From the NCBI GenBank assembly GCA_028287505.1, contig JAQBPN010000114.1, positions 1 through 64,000 of the forward strand: a DNA stretch of 64,000 nucleotides, in the 5' to 3' direction. Shown one piece after another: positions 23,923-32,489 of this stretch; within the stretch, counting starts at the first letter, position 1; each line of letters begins with the position of its first letter. The position numbers were made by a program, and so were the translations under genes. The notes under the pieces were generated by a model. That model did not search any database. It had not been told where the DNA came from and saw only the letters and a list, made by a program, of their open reading frames with translations. The stretch is from Fibrobacterota bacterium (lineage in GTDB: Bacteria > Fibrobacterota > Fibrobacteria > UBA11236).

Positions 23923-24405
23923 ATGCAAAAAACCGCCGTCCTGTTTTCAGCCTGCATCCTGTTCGCCTGCGCCGCGCCCAACCCCTATCGTCCGCTCGAC
24001 AACGGCTTGGGTTACACGGAAGTGAACATCGCCAGGAACCGTTACGAGGTGATGTTCCACGGGTCCCCGGACCAGGATGAGCTGACGGCCAAGAACTATG
24101 CCATCCTGCGCGCGGCCGAAATAGCCAAACACGAGAACTTCCCTTATTTCCGGATCAACAAGGACAAAACGCGCGAGAAGGAGTCTCGCGAGACCGTCCG
24201 GGAATCCGAAACACGCTCCGATCCCTACGCTCCTTATCCCAGGCGTTATTGGGGCAAGCGCACGCAATCGCGCACCGTGACGTATACCGAAAAGCGTCCG
24301 GTGGTGAAGCTCACCGTCACCCTGGATTCCGCCGCTTGCGAAGACTGCCTTTCCGCGGACGCCAAGATCGCGGAAGCGGAGGCGGCCGGCATCCTGCGCC
24401 ATTGA
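23923..24405 (+). CDS. Lipoprotein of the CC0125/CC1285 type
   Basis: A 160-residue lipoprotein with signal MQKTAVLFSACILFACA (lipobox LFAC, C16). The mature part has the pattern GYTEVNIARNRYEVMFHGSPD followed by a helix with YAILRAAEIAKHENFPYFRI, as in the CC0125/CC1285 family of envelope lipoproteins, whose function is unknown. A charged linker (KTREKESRETVRESETRSD) and a beta-rich C-terminus with a CEDC motif follow. It appears to be a single-gene unit. Confidence 0.75.
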   Translation: MQKTAVLFSACILFACAAPNPYRPLDNGLGYTEVNIARNRYEVMFHGSPDQDELTAKNYAILRAAEIAKHENFPYFRINKDKTREKESRETVRESETRSDPYAPYPRRYWGKRTQSRTVTYTEKRPVVKLTVTLDSAACEDCLSADAKIAEAEAAGILRH

Positions 24406-24524
24406 GGCCCCCCGGGATCGCCCGGCGACGGAATCACCCCTGGAACGGAAGTATCCGAACCTTGCCGCTCCCGTAAGACCCCATTCGCCGTCCCGGTTTA
24501 CCTTTTGGGAAACCGGGAGTGTCC

Positions 24525-25382
24525 ATGTCCAGCATACGTCGCATCGCCTTGTCCGCGCTTTTGGGCCTCTCCACCTTGAGTGCCCGATCGGCGCCCACGG
24601 CCTGCGATGACGACTTTTCCGCGGCCGCCCTGGGAACCGCATGGACCTTTTTCGATGCGGACGGCGAGACGGGCGGATCCTCCCGGCTTGCGGGAGGGAA
24701 GCTGGAACTGGCCGGCAAGGGCAGCGACGTCTTCCAGGCCATCAACGAGTTCGTAGGCGTGAAGCGGGCGGCGGCGCCCGGCGATTTCGACGTGTCCGTG
24801 AAAATCGAATCCCAGACCAATACCAACGGCTGGGCCCAGGCCGGCATTCTGGCGGCCAATGACGCGGGCGATCTTTCCAAGGGCGGCTATGTTATCGTGG
24901 ATGTTACCCCGGAAAACGGCTACCATGTCTTCTATGACGCCGCCGGCACCGTGGGCACCCTGGACAAGCATGCCGACGTGGGCGTTTCCGCCTATCCCGT
25001 CTGGATCCGGCTGGCGCGCGCGGGAACGAAATTCTCCGCCTGGTACAGGAACCAGGCCCAGGGGGCCTGGTTGCCCATCGCCGAGAAATTCGAGACCCAG
25101 GGAACCGGGACCGCTTCCCAGTTGGCCCTGGTCAGCCTGAGCCACAACGATGCCGCCGAAGCCAAGACCGTGTTCGATGATTTCGCCTGCCAGGGCGGAT
25201 CCACCCGCCTGTCCGCTCTCCTGCGGCGCGGCGCGGATAAAACCGCGGCCTTCTCCCCTCCGGGCTTCGACGTTTCCGGCCGAAACCTGGGCGCGATCAT
25301 CCGGGACGCATCCGCGGTCCCCGGGAAATCCCCGCGCCCCGCCGCGCGCACAGCATTGTATCGGGCCGCCGAAAAACGTTGA
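24525..25382 (+). CDS. Secreted protein with a DUF1349/LamG-like domain
   Basis: A 285-residue exported protein. After a signal peptide (about 1-24, ending RSA) comes a concanavalin-like beta-sandwich (about 28-215). Its pattern is CDDDFSAAALGTAWTFFDAD, then AGILAANDAGD, WIRLARAGTKFSAWYRN and VFDDFACQGG, typical of DUF1349 domains that often accompany carbohydrate-binding or hydrolytic proteins. The C-terminal 60 residues are low-complexity and Arg/Ala-rich with no recognised motif. ATG 24525 is preferred over GTG 24519 because of a GGGAG site 5 nt upstream. Glycan binding is plausible but not shown. Confidence 0.75.
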   Translation: MSSIRRIALSALLGLSTLSARSAPTACDDDFSAAALGTAWTFFDADGETGGSSRLAGGKLELAGKGSDVFQAINEFVGVKRAAAPGDFDVSVKIESQTNTNGWAQAGILAANDAGDLSKGGYVIVDVTPENGYHVFYDAAGTVGTLDKHADVGVSAYPVWIRLARAGTKFSAWYRNQAQGAWLPIAEKFETQGTGTASQLALVSLSHNDAAEAKTVFDDFACQGGSTRLSALLRRGADKTAAFSPPGFDVSGRNLGAIIRDASAVPGKSPRPAARTALYRAAEKR

Positions 25383-25390
25383 TTCCCTTT

Positions 25391-25885
25391 ATGGGCGCAT
25401 TGCGTGCCGCCACCTTCCTGATCCTGTGCATCCTGGGCCTGACGGGTTCCGCCCGGGAAAAACGGGACCCGCCCCCTGCCCGGCCCCCGGTTGTAACCAA
25501 TCCCGAACATTCCCTGCTGGTTACCGCCTCCGCCTACAATTCCCTCCCCAGCCAGACCGACTCCCGGCCCGGCAACGCCGCTTGGGGGGACTCCCTCTTT
25601 CCCGGCCTGCGCGCCATCGCCGTTTCCCGGGATCTCATTCCCATGGGCCTGGATCAGGGCGTGAAGGTGCGGATCGAAGGCCTCCAGGGCGAGTTCGCGG
25701 TCCTGGACAAGATGGATGCGCGGTGGCGCAAGCGCATCGATATCTATTTCGGCAGGGACGTGAAGGCCGCCCGCGCGTGGGGCGAAAAAAAAGTGGTCAT
25801 TTCCTGGCGCGCCGCCGAGGCGGATTCCCTGGCCGGCGGGGTCCCGCTTCCACGGGATTCCGTCACTCCGAGTACACGGTTTTGA
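25391..25885 (+). CDS. Exported 3D-domain protein
   Basis: A 164-residue secreted protein with a signal peptide (about 1-22) followed by a 3D (Asp-Asp-Asp) double-psi beta-barrel domain. The segments VTASAYNSLPSQTDSRPGNA, GLRAIAVSRDLIPMG and FAVLDKMDARWRKRIDIYFG carry the conserved acidic residues seen in MltA/YuiC-type domains that act on or bind peptidoglycan. A TTG at 25379, overlapping the preceding stop codon, is an alternative start; neither has a strong ribosome-binding site. The last 23 bp overlap tail-to-tail with the convergent dehydrogenase gene. Confidence 0.8.
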   Translation: MGALRAATFLILCILGLTGSAREKRDPPPARPPVVTNPEHSLLVTASAYNSLPSQTDSRPGNAAWGDSLFPGLRAIAVSRDLIPMGLDQGVKVRIEGLQGEFAVLDKMDARWRKRIDIYFGRDVKAARAWGEKKVVISWRAAEADSLAGGVPLPRDSVTPSTRF

Positions 25886-27239
25886 TGTTCACGAATTCGC
25901 GGATCCCGAAATGGGACAGTTCCCGGCCATAGCCGCTGTCCTTCACCCCGCCGAAGGGGAGGCGGGGATCGGACCGGACCAGACCGTTGACGAAGCAATT
26001 GCCGGCCTCGAGTTCCATCGCCGCGATGCGCTCGCCCCTGGCCTGATCGCGCGTGAACACGGCCGCGCCCAGCCCGAAGTTGCCGCCGTTGGCCACCCGC
26101 AAGGCCTCGCTTTCGTCGCGCACAGGTATCACGGCCGCTACCGGTCCGAACATCTCTTCGTCGAAGGCCGGCATGCCCGGTTTCACGTCGGTGAGGACGG
26201 TGGGCGGATAGAACGCGCCGGCCCCTTCGGGGATCTTGCCGCCCAGGAGCAACCGCGCGCCCTTGGCGACCGAGGCGTCCACCTGGCGTTGCAACTGTTC
26301 ACGCAGGTCCAGGCGCGCCAACGGACCCATGACGGTTTCCTCGGCCCGGGGATCGCCGGACTTTACCGCGGCCATGGCCTGGACGAAGGCTTTCTCGAAA
26401 GCGGCGCGCACGGAATCCACGGGCAGGAACCTTTTGGCCGCGATGCAGCTCTGCCCCGCGTTGATCAACCGGCTCTTGGCGCAGGTGCGCGCCGCCAGAT
26501 CGACGTCCGCGTCCGCGAGGATGAGATAGGGATCGCTGCCGCCCAATTCCATCACCGACTTCTTGAGCAGGGCGCCCGCTTTGGCGGCCACGGAGCGTCC
26601 CGCCTCCACGCTGCCGGTGAGGGTCACGGCCCGGATCCGCCCGTCCTCCAGGATCGCGGAGATCCGGGACCCGGTAACGGGAAGGTTACGGAAGAGGCTC
26701 CGGGGGAATCCCGCCCGCAGGAATACCCCTTCGATGGCCGCCGCGCAGCCCTGGACGTTGGACGCGTGCTTGAGGACGCCGGCGTTTCCGGCCATCAGGG
26801 CCGGGGCGGCGAAGCGGAACACCTGCCAGAAGGGGAAGTTCCACGGCATCACCGCCAGAACGATTCCCAACGGGTTGAAAGCGATGAAACTGGAGCGCGC
26901 TTCCGTGGCCACCCTTTCCGGCGCCAGGAATTTCTCCGCGTTGTCCGCGTAGTACTCGCAGCCAGCGGCGCATTTCTCCGCCTCCGCGCGGCCGTCGCGC
27001 ACGGGTTTGCCCATCTCGTCCGCCATCAAGGCCGCGAAGCCGTCCTTTTCCCCGCGTAGGATGGCCGCGGCCTTGCGCATGAGGCCGGAGCGGTGGGCGA
27101 ATCCCGTTTGACGCCACTCCTGGAAGGCTCCCTGGGTTTCCGCCAAGGCGGCCCCCACTGCGGCTCCATCCATTTCGGGGTATTCGGCCAGGACCTTGCC
27201 GGTGGCGGGATTGATGGAGACGAGTTTCGGTTCGGCCAT
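25863..27239 (-). CDS. NAD(P)-dependent succinate-semialdehyde dehydrogenase family protein
   Basis: A 458-residue aldehyde dehydrogenase of the short GabD/Sad (YneI-like) subfamily. N134 (MPWNFPFWQV), E231 (SVMELGGSDP) and the nucleophile C265 (INAGQSCIAAKR) are all present, and the opening SINPATGKVLAEYPE is typical of the subfamily. The ATG at 27239 is preceded by GGAAGGA; the frame is open for 18 codons further upstream without a better start. It would oxidise succinate semialdehyde to succinate in GABA or polyamine breakdown, but no partner aminotransferase is adjacent, so the substrate is not fixed. Confidence 0.88.
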   Translation of the reverse strand: MAEPKLVSINPATGKVLAEYPEMDGAAVGAALAETQGAFQEWRQTGFAHRSGLMRKAAAILRGEKDGFAALMADEMGKPVRDGRAEAEKCAAGCEYYADNAEKFLAPERVATEARSSFIAFNPLGIVLAVMPWNFPFWQVFRFAAPALMAGNAGVLKHASNVQGCAAAIEGVFLRAGFPRSLFRNLPVTGSRISAILEDGRIRAVTLTGSVEAGRSVAAKAGALLKKSVMELGGSDPYLILADADVDLAARTCAKSRLINAGQSCIAAKRFLPVDSVRAAFEKAFVQAMAAVKSGDPRAEETVMGPLARLDLREQLQRQVDASVAKGARLLLGGKIPEGAGAFYPPTVLTDVKPGMPAFDEEMFGPVAAVIPVRDESEALRVANGGNFGLGAAVFTRDQARGERIAAMELEAGNCFVNGLVRSDPRLPFGGVKDSGYGRELSHFGIREFVNIKTVYSE

Positions 27240-27371
27240 GAAGGGTTCCTTCCGCGAGCTGCGTCCGGACCGGGGCCCGCGCGCTGGGGCCAAGATATTT
27301 CCTTAAGGGGCGGGGATCAAGCGAAGGAGAGGCTGATCGTCAAAAGGCGCGGACAAGGCGTTGGACGCGGA

Positions 27372-27605
27372 TTATTCCGCGGGCTTGAGGATCTTGCAAT
27401 AGGCGCATTTGTTCTTGCGGTCGAAATCGCGGATCCAGGTATGCCCGTTCACGCATCGATCCAGCTTCTCTTTGTTTTTGCCGGTTCCGCCGAACAGGGA
27501 ATCCAGGTTCTTCTTGACCTCGATCCGGTTTACGGGTTTGCCGTCCATGCTTTGCTGGAAAAGTTTATCGCGCTCGTCGTAATTGCTTTTGCCTTTATAA
27601 CCCAT
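27372..27605 (-). CDS. Small CxxC protein, possible zinc ribbon
   Basis: A 77-residue protein rich in Lys and Asp. The C-terminal half has CVNGHTW...KCAYCKILK: one Cys-x3-His and one Cys-x2-Cys, enough for a single zinc site. A GGAAGG ribosome-binding site lies 5 nt before the ATG at 27605. The same frame is open much further upstream, but that part is antisense to the HD gene and low-complexity, so I start here. It is transcribed alone. I recognise no family; nucleic-acid binding is a guess. Confidence 0.7.
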   Translation of the reverse strand: MGYKGKSNYDERDKLFQQSMDGKPVNRIEVKKNLDSLFGGTGKNKEKLDRCVNGHTWIRDFDRKNKCAYCKILKPAE

Positions 27606-27715
27606 GGAAACCTTCCTCCGATGTAACGCCTGGAATACTATTAATTTAAGCAAATCGCCTTTATCCGGGTACTTGTTTCCGTAAATTCCGGGGCCGGGAT
27701 GGCTATCTTTTCCCC

Positions 27716-28420
27716 ATGATCGAAAGCGAAACCCCGCATACCCCTGATATCGGCCCGGAAACACGAACCCGCCTGCTGGCCCGCACGGAAGCCTTTGTAC
27801 GGGCCCGCCTGGAGGCCAACGCCTGCGGCCACGACTTCCATCATATCCACCGGGTGCGGGTCCTGGCCCTGCGCATTGCCCCCGAAGCGGGGGCCGATCC
27901 CTTCCTGGTGGAAATGGGCGCGCTCCTTCACGACATCGCCGATCCCAAATTGAACGATACGCCCGAAGCCGGCCTCCGGGTACTGGGGGAGTTCCTGGAC
28001 GGGTGCGCTTTGCCCCCGGCTTTGCGGGCCCGCCTGGAAGACGTGCTGGAGCGGGTCTCCTTCGGCAAGGAACTGGACGGCACGATCGGCGCTCCTGCCC
28101 CCAAGTCGCCGGAACTGCAGGCCGTGCAGGATGCCGACCGCCTGGACGCTCTCGGCGCCCTGGGCATCGCGCGCACCTTCGCCTACGGAGGCAGCCGCGG
28201 ACATGCCATGCACGATCCGGACCTGCCGCCTCGGGAAGGCCTGGATCAGGCCGCATACCGTAACGGCTGTTCCACCAGCGTCAATCATTTCCATGAGAAG
28301 CTTTTCAGGCTCAAGGGTCTCCTCAACACCCGCACCGGCAAGGCCATCGCCGAAGAGCGCCATCGCTTCATGGCGGAGTTCCTCGACCGCTTCATGGCGG
28401 AGTGGGACGGCAAGGGCTGA
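27716..28420 (+). CDS. HD-domain phosphohydrolase, YedJ-like
   Basis: A 234-residue metal-dependent phosphohydrolase. The HD signature is complete: H42-H45 in DFHHIHRVRVLAL, H72-D73 in GALLHDIADPK, and D141 in QDADRLDALGALGIARTF, which is the hallmark block of the YedJ/YpgQ group. A conserved SVNHFHEKLFRLK lies near residue 190. Members hydrolyse nucleotides or act in stress responses, but no specific substrate can be named. It starts 110 bp from the divergent CxxC protein gene and converges on the next gene with a 7-bp gap. Confidence 0.88.
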   Translation: MIESETPHTPDIGPETRTRLLARTEAFVRARLEANACGHDFHHIHRVRVLALRIAPEAGADPFLVEMGALLHDIADPKLNDTPEAGLRVLGEFLDGCALPPALRARLEDVLERVSFGKELDGTIGAPAPKSPELQAVQDADRLDALGALGIARTFAYGGSRGHAMHDPDLPPREGLDQAAYRNGCSTSVNHFHEKLFRLKGLLNTRTGKAIAEERHRFMAEFLDRFMAEWDGKG

Positions 28421-28427
28421 GCCGGCG

Positions 28428-29534
28428 CTACGGCCCGACCGGCATCAGCAGGGATTTGGATCGAATCACCGGCGCCGCGGCCAGGTCCGCGTCCAATGGC
28501 AGCCAGCGCCCGAGCAGGCTGTAAACCGTTCCGCTTCCCGCCTCCGCGAACCTGCGCGCGGCGATGCGGGGAAGGATGCCGCTTCCCGGCGTGAGGGGGT
28601 TGCCTTTGTCGTCCAGGCTCTGGACCGCTTCGAAATCGCTTCCCTTCACCTTCTTGAGCGCGTCGATTTCGTCATCGGGCATGCGATCGTCCGGGGCCCC
28701 GGATATGTACCAGTCGCTTCCGTTGTCCGCCAGAATCATCCCGTACTTCTTGAGCGCGGTCAGGACGATTTTCGCCGCGCGCGGATAACCCGCCGTATCG
28801 AATGCCGCCTTGAGGCGATAGCGCTGGCCCATGGGCGGCGCGTCCAGGCTGGTGGTGGAACCTGCCTGATGGCGCGCGGGCCAGATATAGCTTTTCCGGC
28901 TCACGTCCACCGTCATGCGGATGGCGTGATCGATGACGCCGCGCGCGATTTCATCGTAGCGCACCAGGCCCGGCAGGATGGGCAGACCGGCCGCGTCCGC
29001 GGAGGTCCACGTTTCCGGACGCAAGGCATTGGAGGTCAAATCGAATTTGGCGCCGCAGGACGCGTCCCACCGGGCGGCCTGGGGTTGCGCAACGGAAAGT
29101 TCATACAGGATTTTCGCGTCCTTGTCGATGGCCAGCACGTGCCGATCGCCCTTGAGGGGATTGCCGCCTTCGATGGGTGCGTTGAGCGGGATGGGATAGG
29201 GCCCCGGATCGCTTTCATCTCCATAGTCCACGAAGTTGACCGGGATCTTCGCCTGGCTCTTGTCGACCACGATATATGGAATGCCGAAGGGAGCGCCGGC
29301 GTATACCGATCCGAAATCCGGATGCAGGTTGGTTCCCGTTCCCGCCGAAGCCACGAGTTTGGCGGAGTTGGGATGCACGGGAAACTTGGAAATGTCCCAA
29401 TGCCAATAATTGTCCGCGGGAAAAACGGAGATGCCGGAGAGGTCCGCGGACTGAAAGCCGGACGCCGTGCCTGCCAGGCCCGAATAGGCCGCCATGAAAG
29501 CGATGCCGACGCTGGCCGATCGTATGACGCCCAT
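28428..29534 (-). CDS. Conserved secreted protein of unknown function
   Basis: A 368-residue exported protein with a signal peptide (about 1-26). The mature part holds long, highly ordered blocks: SVFPADNYWHWDISKFPVHP, NFVDYGDESDPGPYPIP, GDRHVLAIDKDAKILYEL, WTSADAAGLPILPGLVRYDE and YGMILADNGSDWYISGAPDD. I have the impression that proteins with these blocks occur widely in soil bacteria without a known function, but I cannot verify this here. The Asp/His-rich motifs could be catalytic or metal-binding. The ATG at 29534 follows an AAGGAG site. It is monocistronic. Confidence 0.75.
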   Translation of the reverse strand: MGVIRSASVGIAFMAAYSGLAGTASGFQSADLSGISVFPADNYWHWDISKFPVHPNSAKLVASAGTGTNLHPDFGSVYAGAPFGIPYIVVDKSQAKIPVNFVDYGDESDPGPYPIPLNAPIEGGNPLKGDRHVLAIDKDAKILYELSVAQPQAARWDASCGAKFDLTSNALRPETWTSADAAGLPILPGLVRYDEIARGVIDHAIRMTVDVSRKSYIWPARHQAGSTTSLDAPPMGQRYRLKAAFDTAGYPRAAKIVLTALKKYGMILADNGSDWYISGAPDDRMPDDEIDALKKVKGSDFEAVQSLDDKGNPLTPGSGILPRIAARRFAEAGSGTVYSLLGRWLPLDADLAAAPVIRSKSLLMPVGP

Positions 29535-29952
29535 GGCGCGCTCCTTCCGTTCGAACTTGGATTGTCTCCGGGGACCGCCTCGGAAACCGTAACAGATTCT
29601 ATGCAAACCGATACCGCGTGTAAAGGATAAAGCGCCGACCCGTTCCCAAACCCGCGTCAAATTACGGCGGCGACATAAAACACCGCATGCGGCTACGCCG
29701 CCGGTGGATGGGCCGCAAACCCGTGTCCAGCGGGCCTGGCGGTCCAACCCGTCCGGAAATTAATGTGCGGAAAGACCCGGCGCGCCCAGGTTACCGGGGA
29801 TATATTGGGATCGAGCGGAACGTTTCGTACCGGTTTATCCAGGGCCTCTCGCCCGGATCCGCCGGCGCCTCGACTCCGCGACATCGCCATTCCCGCATTT
29901 CGCCTTCGCCTTGATCAGGTCTTTGTAAAACCTACCCCCAGGAGGACGTCGC
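29535..29952. other. 418-bp divergent intergenic region
   Basis: It lies between the - strand secreted-protein gene and the + strand AgmX-type gene. It presumably holds both promoters, but I could not assign a convincing -35/-10 pair. Short open frames on the + strand (for example 29687-29914) lack ribosome-binding sites and show random-looking composition. No repeat or RNA gene was recognised. Confidence 0.5.
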
Positions 29953-30948
29953 ATGTCCGGTGAGAACGTATTGCCTTTTTTCGGAAAAAAGAAAATCGAT
30001 CCCTATCAGGAGCGATTCGAAATCGAAAACGACCGGCGTTTGTTCGGCTGCATGGGATCCGGATCCATGTTCGGCATCGCCCTGGTGGTCTATGCCCTGT
30101 CCATCACGATAATCATTCCTCCCTTCGGTGACGGTTTCGATCGAGGCGATCCCGTAGCTCCGGTATGGCCCGGGAACAAACATCATGACGAAAGGATTCT
30201 CATCAAACCTTTGGCGAACTACCACGGAAGCATCAGGGAGCGGCGCCAGGCCAGGGTCAATCTCAAACCCGGAAAGCCCGGCCATGAAACCGCCAAGGCG
30301 AAAACGCGCAAGCCGGCGCTCAAGAATCCGGGAGTCCTGGCCGTGAACGTCATCGGCGCCCTGAAGGGATTAGGATCCGGGAGCGCCTACAGCCTCCTTC
30401 CCAAATCGGTGCGCAACACGGATCTCAACAAGCTGGAAGAGTTCGGAAGCCTGACCCGGACGGACAAGACCCGTATCGGCGGACGGTTGGGCAGGCAAAG
30501 CAACGAGTACAACGAATCCTACTACCAGGGCGGGACGGGGGATAAAGACGGGACAGGCATAGAGTTGCCGGGCCTTCCGGATGCGCCGATTCCCGGATCT
30601 CTCAAGAAGTCCAACATAGCCGACAAGATGGTCGAGATCGATGCAATCCAGAATACGACTTCGCGATCCACCGCCTCCATCCTGGCGGTCATCCGATCCC
30701 ATTCGCCGGGCCTCAGGCATTTGTACAACATGCATTTGAAAATGCGGCCGGGCATGGCGGGCAAGATCACCTTGCGCTTCGCCATAGCGCCCAGCGGTCA
30801 GGTGGTGGACGTCGGCCTGGCTGGAAGCACCACCTCCGCGCCGGACTTCGACGCGCAGGTTCTGGAGAAGGTGATGTCCTGGCGCTTTGAGGCGGTGAAG
30901 GCCATAGGTAACGACATGGTTACCGTGCCCTTCAACTTCTCGGAGTAG
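29953..30948 (+). CDS. AgmX/PglI C-terminal (TonB-like) domain protein
   Basis: A 331-residue inner-membrane protein. A cytoplasmic N-terminus (1-35) is followed by one transmembrane helix (about 38-57), a basic and low-complexity periplasmic linker (about 60-230), and a C-terminal domain (240-331). That domain has LRHLYNMHLKMRPGMAGKITLRFAI split by SGQVVDVGLAGSTT and then DFDAQVLEKVMSWRFEAV. This layout is that of AgmX/PglI and TonB-like proteins, which span the periplasm and are linked to gliding motility or outer-membrane energisation. The ATG follows a CAGGAGG site. No ExbB/ExbD genes are adjacent. Confidence 0.85.
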   Translation: MSGENVLPFFGKKKIDPYQERFEIENDRRLFGCMGSGSMFGIALVVYALSITIIIPPFGDGFDRGDPVAPVWPGNKHHDERILIKPLANYHGSIRERRQARVNLKPGKPGHETAKAKTRKPALKNPGVLAVNVIGALKGLGSGSAYSLLPKSVRNTDLNKLEEFGSLTRTDKTRIGGRLGRQSNEYNESYYQGGTGDKDGTGIELPGLPDAPIPGSLKKSNIADKMVEIDAIQNTTSRSTASILAVIRSHSPGLRHLYNMHLKMRPGMAGKITLRFAIAPSGQVVDVGLAGSTTSAPDFDAQVLEKVMSWRFEAVKAIGNDMVTVPFNFSE

Positions 30949-30992
30949 GGAAATGTTTTTTGCCGGAGCCTCCCGCTACGGGCACATGCCCG

Positions 30993-31400
30993 TCAGCTCC
31001 GGCGCGCTGCCCGCGGCATCCCATTCCGGCGGGCAGCCCTCTTTCCAAGCGAAGGTTTTTTCGTCCCCTTTTTCTCCGCCGCCCGTTCCGCGGCCGCCAC
31101 GGATTTCACCACCCATGCCTTCAGCTTCCTGCCGTCGGCGATCACCTCGTCCGGCACCCGGAAATACCCTTTGCTCCCGCTCGCGGCTCCGGGCGGCATG
31201 AAGGGATCCATCCCGGCCTTTACGTAATCCGGGCGGTTGATATCGTCCACCTTGAAATACAGGGTATCGTCGTCGATCAAGGCGAAAAAGCGGCCCGCGC
31301 AATACAGCCCCAGGCCTCCGAACATGCGGCGGTCCGATACGGGGGCGACTGCGTTAAGCCGCTCCAGGAGCCGCTTCCTGGCGGTTTCGGTGATAGGCAT
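30993..31400 (-). CDS. TfoX/Sxy N-terminal domain protein
   Basis: A 135-residue protein with the TfoX N-terminal domain: RRMFGGLGLYCAGRFFALIDDDTLYFKVD (split around residues 24-52) and the characteristic helix before it. Full-length TfoX/Sxy regulates natural competence, but stand-alone N-terminal domains are widespread and uncharacterised. The C-terminal 35 residues are very basic (EKKGTKKPSLGKRAARR), which suggests nucleic-acid contact. ATG 31400 has a GGAGG site 4 nt upstream. It is convergent with the AgmX gene. Confidence 0.85.
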   Translation of the reverse strand: MPITETARKRLLERLNAVAPVSDRRMFGGLGLYCAGRFFALIDDDTLYFKVDDINRPDYVKAGMDPFMPPGAASGSKGYFRVPDEVIADGRKLKAWVVKSVAAAERAAEKKGTKKPSLGKRAARRNGMPRAARRS

Positions 31401-31529
31401 GGGGCCTCCAGGGCGGGGTTGTAAAGGACCGGGAAAACCCAAAAACTAAAAACACGGCCGGATGAAAAGAGTTATTTTATTTTCTTTCCGGCCAGAAAAA
31501 GCACCAACAGCCAACCGAGAGTTCAACCC

Positions 31530-32012
31530 ATGCAAATTTCCAAGAACAAGGTCGTCTCCATCGACTACACCCTGACCGATGCCAAGGGAGAAGTCCTGGA
31601 CAGCTCCACCAAAGAGCAACCCCTGCATTTCATCCAGGGCCAGGGACATCTCATCCCGGGCTTGGAAAAAGCGCTCGAAGGCAAAACCACCGGCGAGAAC
31701 ATCAAAGCGCAAATCCCCGCCAAGGAAGCCTACGGCGCCCGGGACGAAGCCCTGATGCAAATCATCCCCAAGGAAAACTTCGAGGACATTGCCGACCTGA
31801 AGGTGGGGATGGAGCTTGAAGCGGAAAGCGAAGACGGCGTCCGCGTCATCACGGTGGTGGGAATAGAAGGCGATCGGGTGATCGTGGACGGCAACCATCC
31901 CTTGGCGGGCATGGACCTGAGCTTCGACGTGACCATCGTGGGCGTGCGGGACGCGACGAAGGATGAATTGGGCCATGGCCATGTGCATGGACCTGGCGGA
32001 CACCACCACTGA
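31530..32012 (+). CDS. slyD: FKBP-type peptidyl-prolyl isomerase, SlyD-like
   Basis: A 160-residue cytoplasmic prolyl isomerase and chaperone. The FKBP half is at the N-terminus (NKVVSIDYTLTDAKGEVLDSS and QGHLIPGLEKALEGKTTGE). The insert-in-flap chaperone domain follows (KEAYGARDEALMQIIPKENF and further), and FKBP resumes at HPLAGMDLSFDVTIVGVRDA. The tail GHGHVHGPGGHHH is a short His-rich metal-binding sequence as in SlyD. It is a single-gene unit; a long hairpin starts inside its stop codon. Confidence 0.92.
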   Translation: MQISKNKVVSIDYTLTDAKGEVLDSSTKEQPLHFIQGQGHLIPGLEKALEGKTTGENIKAQIPAKEAYGARDEALMQIIPKENFEDIADLKVGMELEAESEDGVRVITVVGIEGDRVIVDGNHPLAGMDLSFDVTIVGVRDATKDELGHGHVHGPGGHHH

Positions 32013-32137
32013 TTCCCGGGGCATAAAGCCGCGATCGAGGCCCATCTGCTGCATCGGCCTCGTCGCGGTGCCCCGGCACCGCTCCTCAGCCTGCTTTGCA
32101 TCTGAACCTCGCTCGCGGCTTTCTGTCCCCGGGAATC
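32011..32137. repeat. Long hairpin element starting at the slyD stop codon
   Basis: Arms 32011-32040 and 32107-32137 pair imperfectly over about 30 bp. Uninterrupted helices include GATTCCCGGGG with CCCCGGGAATC and AAAGCCGCG with CGCGGCTTT. Near the apex GCGGTGCC pairs with GGCACCGC (32064-32081 region). The whole 127 nt can fold into one rod. It probably ends slyD transcription, though no U-run follows. It resembles the other inverted repeats in the window in architecture but not in sequence. Confidence 0.65.
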
Positions 32138-32166
32138 CTCTCTGTCTGGCGAAGAGGGGAAATGCG

Positions 32167-32220
32167 TTCGGGAATCGGCTCTAGAGGTTGGCTAATTCCC
32201 GAAGAGGATTGGCCAACCTC
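32167..32220. ncRNA. H-type pseudoknot candidate upstream of the DUF3096 gene
   Basis: Two perfect 9-bp helices interleave. TTCGGGAAT (32167-32175) pairs with ATTCCCGAA (32195-32203), and GAGGTTGGC (32184-32192) pairs with GCCAACCTC (32212-32220). The order is A-B-A'-B', which is pseudoknot topology on either strand; the helices could also be mutually exclusive switches. A run of seven A follows on the + strand (32222-32228), which would be U on the - strand. It lies about 100 bp before the small membrane-protein gene. Confidence 0.45.
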
Positions 32221-32322
32221 ACAAAAAAAGCCCTTGCACTTGGGTCTTCAGAAATCGATTCCATATATAGGAATGCGCCGTTAGGGCGCGTTTCCCTTTT
32301 ACACTCTGCAAAGGCCCATTCC

Positions 32323-32466
32323 ATGAACGTTCAAATCTCACTGCAACCTCTTTTGGCCCTGATGGCGGGAATCCTGATTCTGATCATGCCCAGGCTGCTC
32401 AACTATATCGTGGCGATTTACCTGATCGTGATTGGGCTGGTGGGGTTGTTCGGGTTGCGCCTATAG
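32323..32466 (+). CDS. DUF3096 small membrane protein
   Basis: A 47-residue protein that is nearly all membrane-embedded: ISLQPLLALMAGILILIMPR, then LLNYIVAIYLIVIGLVGLFG. This matches the DUF3096 family of tiny two-helix membrane proteins, whose function is unknown. It is easily missed because of its size. The start is the ATG where the family motif begins; upstream codons in the same frame look unrelated. A structured 300-bp region precedes it. Confidence 0.85.
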   Translation: MNVQISLQPLLALMAGILILIMPRLLNYIVAIYLIVIGLVGLFGLRL

Positions 32467-32489
32467 GCGCGCCGGGAAAAGGGGGGCGT

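Noticed and set aside
25863-25885. The tail overlap of the 3D-domain and dehydrogenase genes as a sign of misassembly
   Set aside because: Both proteins end with complete domains, and a 23-bp convergent overlap is normal in compact genomes.
27606-28256. Long N-terminal extension of the small CxxC protein
   Set aside because: It is antisense to the HD hydrolase and compositionally biased; a good ribosome-binding site marks the start at 27605.
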